Positions 21,461-28,700 of a stretch of 64,000 nucleotides of DNA are shown one piece after another (within the stretch, counting starts at the first letter, position 1; the number at the start of each line of letters is the position of its first letter). This DNA is from Mycobacterium szulgai (GTDB lineage: Bacteria > Actinomycetota > Actinomycetes > Mycobacteriales > Mycobacteriaceae): the NCBI RefSeq assembly GCF_002116635.1, contig NZ_LQPW01000173.1, positions 31,711-95,710 of the forward strand, given 5' to 3'. Below the pieces are notes generated by a model that ran no database searches, had not been told where the DNA came from, and saw only the letters and a program-made list of their open reading frames with translations. The translations under genes and the position numbers were made by a program.

Positions 21461-22879
21461 TCACCTCACCTCCAGACTCAACAGATCGTCAACCGTCTCC
21501 CGGCGCAGGACCAGGCGAGCCTTTCCCGCTTTGACGGCGACTACTGCCGGACGGCCAATCATGTTGTAACGGCTCGACAATGAATAGCAATAGGCGCCGG
21601 TGGCGGCGACTGCGACCAGGTCGCCCGGTTGTAGGTCATCGGGCACCCAGGTGTCGCGCACGACGATATCGCCGCTCTCACAATGCTTTCCAACGACACG
21701 GGCTTGCGCGGCGGGAGCGTCGCTGAGCCGTGAGACCAGCCGGACGTCGTACTGCGCGTCGTAGAGTGCAGTGCGGATGTTGTCGCTCATGCCGCCGTCG
21801 ACACTGACATAGCGCCGGTTGGCCGTGGCACTGATGTCGACGTCTTTGACGGTGCCGACTTCGTACAGTGTGACGGTGCCGGGGCCGGCGATGGCGCGTC
21901 CGGGCTCGACCACGAGCTTGGGTACGGGCAGGCCGACAGCCGCCGATTCGTTGCTCACGATGGCACTCAACTTGGCCGCCAGTTCGCTGATCGGCGGTGG
22001 ATCATCGGGCGCCAGGTACGAGATGCCAAGTCCGCCGCCAAGGTCGATGGTCGACACTTGTGCGGTCTTTTCCGCGCCGAACTCGCCGACGATGTCGCGC
22101 AGCAGCCCGATGACCCGGTGTGCGGCGATCTCGAAGCCGGCGACGTCGAAGATCTGCGAACCGATGTGGCTGTGCAAGCCGACCAGTCTCAGGTGATCGG
22201 CGGCAAAGACCCGGCGCACCGCCGCCATGGCCGCACCGCTGGCGATCGACAGGCCGAACTTCTGATCTTCGTGCGCGGTGGAGATGAACTCGTGAGTGTG
22301 CGCCTCGACTCCGACGGTGAGACGCACCAGCACGTCTTGGACTACGCCGGCTTCGCCCGCGATGGCGTCGAGGCGCTCGATTTCGAGCATCGAATCGACC
22401 ACAACGTGGCCGACGCCGGCTTTTACCGCGGCGTTGAGTTCGGCCACCGATTTGTTGTTGCCGTGGAAGGTGATTCGCTCTGGCGGAAAGTTTGCGTGCA
22501 GTGCGACGGCCAGCTCACCGCCGGTGCACACATCGAGAGAGAGGCCCTCTTCGTCGATCCAGCGCGCTATTTCGGTGCACAGGAAGGCTTTTGCGGCATA
22601 GTGCACGTTGGCTCCCCCGCCGAATGCTGCGGCGGTCTCGCGGCAGCGCGCGCGAAAGTCGTCCTCGTCGATGACGAATAGCGGCGTGCCGTACTGCTGA
22701 GCCAGATCGGTCAGTTTCACCCCGGCGATGCTGGCCACACCGGTCTCATCACGAATTGTATTGCGCGGCCATACATTTGATGCCAGATTCAGCAGTTCAT
22801 CGGCAGACTGCGGGCGTGACGGGCCGGCGGCGGGGCGGGTGTCTTCGGCGTGCCGGGGACCGGCGGGGTGAACGTTCAC
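21461..22879 (-). CDS. lysA: Diaminopimelate decarboxylase
   Basis: Final step of lysine synthesis: PLP-dependent decarboxylation of meso-DAP. The PLP lysine lies in VHYAAKAFLC, with HGNNK, the glycine-rich DLGGGLGISY and GKHCESGDIVV. I chose the GTG at 22879: its GTGA overlaps the TGA stop of argS, giving a 472-residue protein. The frame stays open upstream to 22948, but that stretch is inside argS. Confidence 0.95.
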   Translation of the reverse strand: MNVHPAGPRHAEDTRPAAGPSRPQSADELLNLASNVWPRNTIRDETGVASIAGVKLTDLAQQYGTPLFVIDEDDFRARCRETAAAFGGGANVHYAAKAFLCTEIARWIDEEGLSLDVCTGGELAVALHANFPPERITFHGNNKSVAELNAAVKAGVGHVVVDSMLEIERLDAIAGEAGVVQDVLVRLTVGVEAHTHEFISTAHEDQKFGLSIASGAAMAAVRRVFAADHLRLVGLHSHIGSQIFDVAGFEIAAHRVIGLLRDIVGEFGAEKTAQVSTIDLGGGLGISYLAPDDPPPISELAAKLSAIVSNESAAVGLPVPKLVVEPGRAIAGPGTVTLYEVGTVKDVDISATANRRYVSVDGGMSDNIRTALYDAQYDVRLVSRLSDAPAAQARVVGKHCESGDIVVRDTWVPDDLQPGDLVAVAATGAYCYSLSSRYNMIGRPAVVAVKAGKARLVLRRETVDDLLSLEVR

Positions 22880-24528
22880 ATCCGCTCCGGGGCGGTGACG
22901 CCGAGTATTGCCAGTCCGTTGGCGATGACCTGGCGGGTGGCCTGGCACAGCGCAAGACGCGCGATATGCAGATCGGTAGGCTGCTCATCGCCCTGGGGCA
23001 GTACTCGGCACGAGTCGTAGAACCGGTGGTAGTCGCCGGCGATGTCTTCGAGGTAGCGGCACACCCGGTGCGGTTCTCTTAAGGCCGCCGCGGTTTTGAG
23101 CACCTTCTGGAAGTCGCCGATGGTGCGCAGCAGGGTGCCCTCTTTGTCGTGGCTGAGCAGCTCGAGGTGGCTGGTGTCGGCGATGAGTCCGAGTTCGGCG
23201 GCGTTGCGGGCCAGCGCCGAGAGCCGGGCATGCGCGTATTGCACGTAGTAGACCGGGTTTTCGTTCGACGCCGAGGACCACAAGGCCAGGTCGATGTCGA
23301 TGGGGGTGTCCACCGAGGAGCGGATCAGGCTGTAGCGCGCGGCATCGACACCAATGGCCTCGACCAGGTCGTCCAGGGTGATGACGGTGCCGGCCCGTTT
23401 GCTCATCCGGACCGGCTGGCCGTCGCGCACCAGGTTGACCATCTGCCCGATCAGCACCTCCACGGTGGCCGGGTCCTCGCCGAACGCCGCTGCGGCGGCC
23501 TTGAGCCGGGCGATGTAGCCGTGATGGTCGGCGCCGAGCATGTAGATGCACAGGTCGAAACCGCGTTCCCGCTTGTCCAGGTAGTAGGCGAGATCACCGG
23601 CGATGTAGGCGGGCTTGCCGTCGCTCTTGATCACGACGCGGTCCTTGTCGTCGCCAAAAGCGCTGCTGCGCAACCAAGTTGCGCCATCCTTTTCGTAGAT
23701 GTTGCCGGTTTCGCGCAGTTTCGTGATTGCTTGATCGACGCGGCCACTGGTGTGCATCGAGTCTTCGTGGGTGTAGACGTCGAAGTCGGTGCCAAACTCA
23801 TGGAGCGATTCCTTGATGTGGCTGAACATCAAGTCGACGCCGATTTCGCGGAAGGTCTCGTGCATCTCTGTTTCGGGGAGGTCGAGGGCGTCGGGCGCCT
23901 TCTGCAGAACCTGCGCGGCGATGTCGGAGATGTAGGTGCCCGCGTAGCCATCTTCCGGGGGCGGTTCACCCTTGGCCGCGGCGACCAGGGAGTTGGCGAA
24001 GCGGTCGATCTGGGCGCCGTGGTCGTTGAAGTAGTACTCGCGGACCACGTCGGCGCCCTGGGTGGTCAGGAGGCGGCCCAGCGCGTCGCCGACCGCGGCC
24101 CAGCGGGTTCCGCCGATGTGGATGGGCCCGGTGGGGTTGGCCGAGACGAATTCCAGGTTGACCTTGTGACCGGTCAACTGGTGGGAGTTGCCGTAGGTTT
24201 GGCCAGCGCCGATGACGTCGTTGACGATCTTGGCCTGCGCCGAGGCTTCCAGACGCATATTGATGAAGCCGGGTCCGGCCACTTCGGCCGAGGCGATGCC
24301 GTCCGCCTTGGTCAGTGCCTCGGCGAGCCATCCGGCCAGCTCACGCGGGTTTGCACCGACCTTCTTGCCGAGTTGCAGCGCCAGGTTGCTGGCGTAGTCG
24401 CCGTGTTCGGGGCTACGCGGACGTTCCACCGTGACCGTCTGCGGCAACGCCGACACGTCGAGGTCATGCTCGGCCAGCACCGCAGCGGCGGTGATTTTGA
24501 GCAGCTCAGCGAGGTCGGCGGGGGTCAC
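22876..24528 (-). CDS. argS: Arginyl-tRNA synthetase
   Basis: Class I aminoacyl-tRNA synthetase of 550 residues. It has an N-terminal additional domain, the HIGH-type motif NPTGPIHIGGTRWAA (near residue 125), the KMSKS-type RMSKRAGTV and a DALR anticodon-binding C-terminus that ends in LAILGVTAPERM. It is first in the minus-strand run argS-lysA-hom-thrC-thrB, and a tRNA-Arg gene lies 115 nt upstream on the other strand. Confidence 0.97.
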   Translation of the reverse strand: MTPADLAELLKITAAAVLAEHDLDVSALPQTVTVERPRSPEHGDYASNLALQLGKKVGANPRELAGWLAEALTKADGIASAEVAGPGFINMRLEASAQAKIVNDVIGAGQTYGNSHQLTGHKVNLEFVSANPTGPIHIGGTRWAAVGDALGRLLTTQGADVVREYYFNDHGAQIDRFANSLVAAAKGEPPPEDGYAGTYISDIAAQVLQKAPDALDLPETEMHETFREIGVDLMFSHIKESLHEFGTDFDVYTHEDSMHTSGRVDQAITKLRETGNIYEKDGATWLRSSAFGDDKDRVVIKSDGKPAYIAGDLAYYLDKRERGFDLCIYMLGADHHGYIARLKAAAAAFGEDPATVEVLIGQMVNLVRDGQPVRMSKRAGTVITLDDLVEAIGVDAARYSLIRSSVDTPIDIDLALWSSASNENPVYYVQYAHARLSALARNAAELGLIADTSHLELLSHDKEGTLLRTIGDFQKVLKTAAALREPHRVCRYLEDIAGDYHRFYDSCRVLPQGDEQPTDLHIARLALCQATRQVIANGLAILGVTAPERM

Positions 24529-24642
24529 GAGCGTCCATCCTATTGGCTGGGGTGCTCCCGCTTCGAATCCATCGCGGTGGCGGGCCGGTTACCGTGATGC
24601 GCTACTCTGGGCGGGCCCAATGGCGCAGCATGTTTCCAGTGC

Positions 24643-24718
24643 GCCCCCGTAGCTCAGGGGATAGAGCGTCTGCCTCCGGAGCAGAAGGCCGTAGGTTCGA
24701 ATCCTACCGGGGGCACCA
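24643..24718 (+). tRNA. tRNA-Arg(CCG), integration target
   Basis: Complete cloverleaf with acceptor stem GCCCCCG/CGGGGGC, D-arm AGCTCAGGGGATAGAGC, anticodon stem TCTGC/GCAGA and loop CTCCGGA (anticodon CCG at 24676-24678). The T-arm carries GGTTCGAATCC, with discriminator A and encoded CCA (24716-24718). The 3' half from 24670 on was probably supplied by the integrated element (see attL), so the gene is intact but chimeric. Confidence 0.97.
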
Positions 24719-24719
24719 C
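24670..24719 (+). other. attL core (tRNA-Arg 3' half)
   Basis: A 50-nt stretch from the anticodon stem to just past CCA is repeated at 35260-35309 with only two differences (24692 T versus 35282 C, and 24706 A versus 35296 G). It marks the left end of the element. The integrase gene lies directly inside this end, as expected for an attL. Confidence 0.93.
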
Positions 24720-24788
24720 CCAAAACACCCTCTGACCTGCATCTTTGCGAATCGCCCTCGAAGCGGCTCGGGCCCAAAACGGCCTCCG

Positions 24789-24809
24789 TGTCACGACGTT
24801 GTCACAACT
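24789..24809. repeat. 21-bp end repeat, left copy
   Basis: Twenty-one bases identical to 35104-35124 near the other end, containing two direct GTTGTCAC-type half-sites three bases apart. The left copy overlaps the last codons of the integrase gene. It may be an arm-type integrase site, or the 3' end of int of which the right copy is a relic. Confidence 0.6.
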
Positions 24810-25978
24810 GCGCCCAAACTCCTCGCGGCGTCCTTCAACGCGTCGTCCTGGCTGTGGGCGTACAGGCGCGCCGTGATCGAGGCGTCGGCATGGCCCAGCC
24901 ACTTCGCGATCACGGCCAGCGGCACGCCGCGCAGGTGCATCGCGGTCCCGCACGAGTGGCGGGCGTCGTGCAGCCGGATCGGGCGCACACCGGCCGCCTT
25001 GGCGAGCTTGATCCACATTCGCGTGATCGCGTCGGGCGTGTATGGCTCGCCGATCGCGTTGCACGCCACGTAGCCGCTATCGGCGTGCGCTGGCCCGAGC
25101 GACAGCCGTTCTTCCGCGGAGCGCGCCGACGCCCGTTTGAGAACGCCGACCAGGCCCTCGTCGAGCGGCAGCACCCGGCGCGACGACAGCGTTTTCGGAT
25201 CGCCCTCGACGACCGTGCCCGCACCCGCCTGCACCCGGTTGCGCGCAATGCTGATCGTCCCGGCGTCGAGGTCGATGTCCGACCACCTCAGCCCGGCGAT
25301 CTCACCGCGGCGTAGGCCGCTCAAAGCGAGGTACCACAGGTGTCCGTTGCGGTCCTTGTCGGCGGCGCGCAGCACGCGGCGAATCTCGGCGGGTGTGTAT
25401 GTCGCCATCTCCCGGTGCACGCGCGCAGCCTTGCGCATCGACGCGGCGACATTGTGTGAAAGCTCCCGGCGCTCGACGCCATACGCGAGGACCGCGCGCC
25501 ACGTGTCGACCGCCTTGTTCAGCGACCGCGGCAGCCACGGCCGGCGCGGGTGACCTTTGGCCGTCAACGTGCCGCCGTCGCGAAGGTCGACGAGCAGCTT
25601 GTCGAGGTCTGCACGCGTCAACTTCTGGGCCGTCAAGTCGCCGTGACGCTCGCGCAGCGGGGCCAGTGTGTACGTGTAGGCGTTGACCGTGGTCGGGCGG
25701 GCGTTATGCAGTGACGCCAGCCAGTCGGTGCACAACTGCTCCACCGTCACCGCCTTGCGCGGAACGAACGTGTCGGCGGTGGTCTGCTCGGTGATCCTGC
25801 CAAGCTCCTCGCGCGCCTCCCGCTCCGTCTTGAACCGGCGGCGCACCTGTCGACGCCGGCCGCTGATCGGGTCGCTACCGGCGTCGACCGTAACCTGGTA
25901 TCGCGCAACGGTTTTGCCCGTCTTGCGGTCGGCCACAGTGACTTTCTTGATCTGTGGGGGGAGCTGCCGCCTAGTCAT
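24791..25978 (-). CDS. int: Tyrosine integrase of the element
   Basis: Site-specific recombinase of 395 residues. It has an N-terminal arm-binding region, a SAM-like core-binding domain (~80-165, TVEQLCTDWLASL) and the catalytic domain. The catalytic residues are visible: Arg in SGLRRGEIAGLRW, His-x-x-Arg in HDARHSCGTAM, His in WLGHAD and the nucleophile Tyr in ITARLYAHSQ. It should carry out integration into tRNA-Arg at 24670-24719. The gene is transcribed toward the att site and away from the excisionase-type gene. Confidence 0.95.
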   Translation of the reverse strand: MTRRQLPPQIKKVTVADRKTGKTVARYQVTVDAGSDPISGRRRQVRRRFKTEREAREELGRITEQTTADTFVPRKAVTVEQLCTDWLASLHNARPTTVNAYTYTLAPLRERHGDLTAQKLTRADLDKLLVDLRDGGTLTAKGHPRRPWLPRSLNKAVDTWRAVLAYGVERRELSHNVAASMRKAARVHREMATYTPAEIRRVLRAADKDRNGHLWYLALSGLRRGEIAGLRWSDIDLDAGTISIARNRVQAGAGTVVEGDPKTLSSRRVLPLDEGLVGVLKRASARSAEERLSLGPAHADSGYVACNAIGEPYTPDAITRMWIKLAKAAGVRPIRLHDARHSCGTAMHLRGVPLAVIAKWLGHADASITARLYAHSQDDALKDAARSLGAVVTTS

Positions 25979-26290
25979 CTTGGATCACGCCTTGCGTTGG
26001 CACGATTCTTCATTCGCTGCCCTTTCTACCGTCGCCTCACGTGGGGTGAGGACTCTACCAACGTGGTGGGTGAGGTGTCACCAAACGCGCGGTGAGTTTG
26101 CTACCACTTCCAGCAGGCGCGACGTGCACCTTTCGGATGCGACATCGCTCCACCTCGAAATACGTTGGTAGACAGGTCACCCGGCGTCTGGTGACACCTC
26201 ACCCACTCTGATCCAGCCCGCTTGCATTCCCGTTGCTAAATCGTACTATCGCTGTTGCACGAACACCACGAAACACGAGAAGGCCGCGAC
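25979..26290. promoter_or_regulatory. Divergent int/xis control region with inverted repeats
   Basis: Non-coding region between divergent int and the HTH gene. GTGGGTGAGGTGTCACCA at 26066-26083 is repeated exactly in inverted orientation at 26189-26206, and each contains a GGTGNCACC palindrome. TACCAACGT at 26056-26064 recurs inverted at 26162-26170. These are likely operators, or Xis/repressor sites, controlling the two divergent promoters. I did not identify a convincing -35/-10 pair. Confidence 0.65.
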
Positions 26291-26557
26291 GTGACAGAGG
26301 ACAACAAACAACCATTGCTAGTGACGCAGGCCGAGGCGGGGGCGATGCTCGGCGGGGTCGGCCGAACGAAAGTGTGGGGCCTGGCCAACGAGGGCAAGAT
26401 CACCCGCGTCTCTGTAGGTCGGCGCTCTTTCATTGTGACGCAAAGCATTCTGGATTACGTCGACCGGCTCACCCAGGCCGCCCAGGCGGCTGCTGTGGAA
26501 GCGGATCATGCCCCTGATACGACGACGACCCGGCACAAGGGCCGGGCCGCCATCTGA
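26291..26557 (+). CDS. Excisionase-type helix-turn-helix protein
   Basis: An 88-residue DNA-binding protein. The segment LLVTQAEAGAMLGGVGRTKVWGLA followed by GKITRVSVGRRSFIV is the MerR-like wing-helix seen in AlpA, excisionase and HTH_17 proteins. I chose the GTG at 26291 behind GAGAAGG (~26278); an upstream frame exists but lacks a ribosome binding site. Position opposite int suggests the recombination directionality factor or the lysis-lysogeny-type regulator of the element. Confidence 0.8.
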   Translation: MTEDNKQPLLVTQAEAGAMLGGVGRTKVWGLANEGKITRVSVGRRSFIVTQSILDYVDRLTQAAQAAAVEADHAPDTTTTRHKGRAAI

Positions 26558-26659
26558 TCAACGAGATCCCGCCCAAGCTATCGCGATCGCGGCCGGCCGA
26601 CAAGGCCGCGGCCGCGACATGCCAAGCGGCGCGGGCGATCCCGCCAAACGAGGCGCGCC

Positions 26660-27421
26660 ATGAGGCGGCCAGAGTTCATCCGCACCGTGCCTGACGAGAT
26701 CGAGCGATACGGCCTGGCCGCGGCCACCGTGCTCGCGCATATCAAATACCGCTGCGAGTCGGAGGGGCCTGGTCGCTTCGAGGCTGAGGGCTACCGGTGG
26801 TGGCGGGTGTCGTACGCCGACATGGGCGCGGAGATCGGGGTCACTGCGAAGGTCGTCATAGGGGCATTGGTCAAGCTCGGCGATGCGGTCGTAGCAAAGA
26901 ATTTCGCGCCGTACGGTGATCGAACGTTGGCGTACCGAGTCGCCGCGGAAACTGCCTCTGACATGCCATTTGACCGCACGGTCAAATGCGACATGCCATT
27001 TGACCACACGGGCAACTCCATCTGCCCAAACGGTCAAATGGGTGTGACCGTACGGTCAAATGCACCTCTTATAGAGACCCTGGAGAAGGGTGGAGAAGCG
27101 CGCGCACGCAAGGCGCGCGACGCGCACCCGCCAACCCCTGAGCAATCCGCAAACAGCAACGGCGACGATCCCGAGCCGCCGCGATTCTGCCCACGGCACC
27201 CGATCGGCACCAGCGAGAAGTGCAGGGACTGTGGCAGCTTCCGCGTCCTCCATGAGGCATGGAAGGAGCGAGAACCCGTACGAAAACGGAAGGAGCATCA
27301 GGCCCGGGCAGCCGCGATCAAGGCGTGTCGGCGATGCGACGAGTACGGCCAGATCGACCTTGGCGACGGTGTCGTCAATTGCAACCACACTGCCGACATG
27401 GACCGCTACAACACCGCATAA
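26660..27421 (+). CDS. Putative replication protein with internal iterons
   Basis: A 253-residue protein not assigned to a known family. Residues ~1-85 (PDEIERYGLAAATVLAHIKY; YRWWRVSYADMGAEIGVTAKVV) resemble the winged-helix part of phage and plasmid replication initiators. Residues ~95-140 are encoded by palindromic DNA repeats and look unstructured. The C-terminal half carries two Cys/His clusters (FCPRHPIGTSEKCRDC; ACRRCDEYGQIDLGDG then CNHT) suggesting zinc ribbons. Position right after the Xis-type gene matches replication genes of small elements. The role is inferred. Confidence 0.6.
   Translation: MRRPEFIRTVPDEIERYGLAAATVLAHIKYRCESEGPGRFEAEGYRWWRVSYADMGAEIGVTAKVVIGALVKLGDAVVAKNFAPYGDRTLAYRVAAETASDMPFDRTVKCDMPFDHTGNSICPNGQMGVTVRSNAPLIETLEKGGEARARKARDAHPPTPEQSANSNGDDPEPPRFCPRHPIGTSEKCRDCGSFRVLHEAWKEREPVRKRKEHQARAAAIKACRRCDEYGQIDLGDGVVNCNHTADMDRYNTA
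26960..27062. repeat. Cluster of palindromic TTTGACCG/CGGTCAAA sites, putative origin iterons
   Basis: The first site CATTTGACCGCACGGTCAAATG (26967-26988, written here only as arms CATTTGACCG and CGGTCAAATG around CA) is a perfect inverted repeat. A degenerate copy starts at 26997, exactly 30 bp on. A right half-site CGGTCAAATG lies at 27031-27040, and TGACCGTACGGTCA is a perfect palindrome at 27045-27058. All lie inside the putative replication gene, as do origins of many small phages and plasmids. Confidence 0.75.
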
Positions 27422-27434
27422 CCCCCGAGGACCC

Positions 27435-27614
27435 ATGACCGCCAAACGAGATGCCGATCCCGACCAACTCGAACTGTGGTGGGGATGCGGCGTTTGCGGC
27501 CGCCCGTACGACTACCGGCTCGAAGTCCACCAGCACCCGGCCTGTCACATCGCGGTTGACCGGTGGCTGAGGAGGATCCACGACGACGACGACGTGAGCA
27601 GGGCCGCTCGATGA
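27435..27614 (+). CDS. Small zinc-finger-like protein (59 aa)
   Basis: Starts at ATG 27435, 13 bp after the preceding stop. It contains WGCGVCGRPYDYRLEVHQHPACH, a CxxC...HxHxxxCH arrangement that could bind zinc. The function is unknown. Its stop overlaps the next start as ATGA (27611-27614), which supports real, coupled translation. Confidence 0.6.
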   Translation: MTAKRDADPDQLELWWGCGVCGRPYDYRLEVHQHPACHIAVDRWLRRIHDDDDVSRAAR

Positions 27615-27799
27615 CCGACGCCGCGCCACCGCCAGCCGACAGCGCCGCCGCCCGGGCAGCAGCGATCGCTGCGTGCCGGCTGTGCGACGTGAACGGCTGG
27701 ATCGACGTGGGCGACAACGAGGTTGCCCGGTGCACGCACACGACCGCACCGACGGCGCGATCGTTCGACGAACCGCTGCGAGGAGGTGATCGCGAATGA
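27611..27799 (+). CDS. Small zinc-ribbon protein (62 aa)
   Basis: Starts ATG 27611, overlapping the preceding stop. The segment IAACRLCDVNGWIDVGDNEV followed by RCTHT closely resembles the C-terminus of the putative replication protein (IKACRRCDEYGQIDLGDG, CNHT), so a zinc-ribbon module has been duplicated within the element. The stop at 27797-27799 overlaps another ATG (27796), again an ATGA overlap, with a perfect AGGAGGTGAT at 27781-27790. Confidence 0.65.
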   Translation: MTDAAPPPADSAAARAAAIAACRLCDVNGWIDVGDNEVARCTHTTAPTARSFDEPLRGGDRE

Positions 27800-27909
27800 C
27801 GTTGGCGTGGCTTGGCAAGGCCCGGCGAGGTCGGGCGTGGCCAGGCGTGGCACGGCAGGCGTGGCACGGCCCGGCAAGGCACGGCGTGGCCGGGCAAGGC
27901 ATGGGATGA
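27796..27909 (+). CDS. Short ORF translated from the GGCNN array (37 aa)
   Basis: ATG 27796 overlaps the preceding stop (ATGA) and has an unusually perfect Shine-Dalgarno AGGAGGTGAT five bases upstream. The product is a low-complexity Gly/Ala/Arg/Trp peptide because the pentamer array is read in all frames. It ends in TGA (27907-27909), which overlaps the next ATG. Translation looks likely, but a function is doubtful: it may simply be what an expanding repeat encodes. Confidence 0.3.
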   Translation: MTLAWLGKARRGRAWPGVARQAWHGPARHGVAGQGMG

Positions 27910-27988
27910 CGCGGCGAGGCATGCGGGGCGAGGCGGGGCGAGGCGATGCCAGGCCTGGTGTGGCCCGGGATGGCGTGGCTGGGCGCAA
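27803..27988 (+). repeat. GGCNN pentamer array 1
   Basis: About 180 bp dominated by GGC trinucleotides spaced five bases apart (GGCGT-GGCTT-GGCAA-GG and so on), with occasional slips that change phase. The plus strand is G-rich, with a GG doublet roughly every five bases, a pattern compatible with two-tetrad G-quadruplexes. The array lies between the small zinc-ribbon gene and the 199-aa gene. A related array lies at 29163-29440. Confidence 0.85.
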
Positions 27989-28007
27989 GAAAGGGGTGGC
28001 CGAATAG
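27906..28007 (+). CDS. Second short ORF of the GGCNN array (33 aa)
   Basis: ATG 27906 overlaps the previous TGA as ATGA; the frame ends at TAG 28005-28007 inside the tRNA-like fold. The product is rich in Gly, Arg and Ala (begins MTRRGMRGEAGRGDARPGVA). No ribosome binding site of its own is evident, so it could only be expressed by coupling. Confidence 0.25.
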   Translation: MTRRGMRGEAGRGDARPGVARDGVAGRKKGVAE

Positions 28008-28040
28008 GGCGGTTACATCGGGTTCAACTCCCGGCACCCC
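27993..28040 (+). ncRNA. tRNA-like fold lacking an anticodon arm
   Basis: GGGGTG (27993-27998) pairs with CACCCC (28035-28040). A minimal D-like hairpin GCC-GAATAG-GGC (27999-28010) follows. After GGTTACA comes a canonical T-arm TCGGG-TTCAACT-CCCGG (28018-28034). Only about 48 nt in total, so no anticodon arm and no CCA. It could be a decayed phage tRNA, or a deliberate tRNA mimic. It lies between array 1 and the next gene. Confidence 0.4.
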
Positions 28041-28064
28041 GCGGACGCAGTAAACCTGTTGCGC

Positions 28065-28087
28065 CACAACACAACACAACACAACAC
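28065..28087 (+). repeat. CACAA tandem repeat in a 5' leader
   Basis: About 4.6 copies of CACAA run into the ribosome binding site GAAGGAG (28088-28094) of the 199-aa gene. The tract is A/C-only and unstructured. Like the neighbouring arrays it has a five-base period. Confidence 0.8.
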
Positions 28088-28100
28088 AACGAAGGAGCAC

Positions 28101-28700
28101 ACAGTGTCCGACGACATCATTCAACTAACACCGATCAAACGGCACACCATTGACGTCCCCATCATCGGGGTAACACCGGTGATCCCACACCGCTGGTCGG
28201 AGAAGGCGCGAAACATGATGCGCGCCAAGCAAACAGGGTCAAAGGCCCGCGCCAAGCACGACCCGAAGGACGCGACCGCGGAAGCCGAAGCGGCGTTGTA
28301 CCGGCTGGCCGACGGGCGGCCCGGACTGCCCGCGGCGGCGTTCAGGGCGGCCACCATCGGCGCTGCGCGCTTTTACGAAGGCGTCACCATGACCAGCCTC
28401 AAAGCGGCACTGTTCGTCGTCGCCGACGACGACGAGGAAGCGTTGGTGGCGATCGAGGGCGAGATGAAGTTGCGTGAGGACACGCCGCGAAACAGCGGCG
28501 GCACCGCCGACCTGCGCTACCGGTACGCGTTTTGGCCGTGGAGCGCCGTTCTGCGGATCGAGTACATCCCGTCCATGATCGACGCCGAGTCGGTGATCAA
28601 CCTGGTCGACGCCGGGGGCAGCGGCGGCGTTGGTGATTGGCGGCCGTCCGCGCCGAAGTCCATGACGGGCGCGTTCGGCAGGTACGAGGTGAAGCTGTGA
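28101..28700 (+). CDS. Conserved phage-type protein of unknown function (199 aa)
   Basis: I chose GTG 28101, six bases after GAAGGAG; the frame is open further upstream only through the CACAA repeat. The protein begins MSDDIIQLTPIKRHTIDVPI. It has a distinctive C-terminal half: YRYAFWPWSAVLRIEYIPSM, then NLVDAGGSGGVGDWRPSAPK, then GAFGRYEV. This layout looks like a conserved phage family, but I cannot name it; a DNA-repair or annealing role is conceivable and unproven. It overlaps the next gene by GTGA. Confidence 0.65.
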   Translation, partial: TVSDDIIQLTPIKRHTIDVPIIGVTPVIPHRWSEKARNMMRAKQTGSKARAKHDPKDATAEAEAALYRLADGRPGLPAAAFRAATIGAARFYEGVTMTSLKAALFVVADDDEEALVAIEGEMKLREDTPRNSGGTADLRYRYAFWPWSAVLRIEYIPSMIDAESVINLVDAGGSGGVGDWRPSAPKSMTGAFGRYEVKL

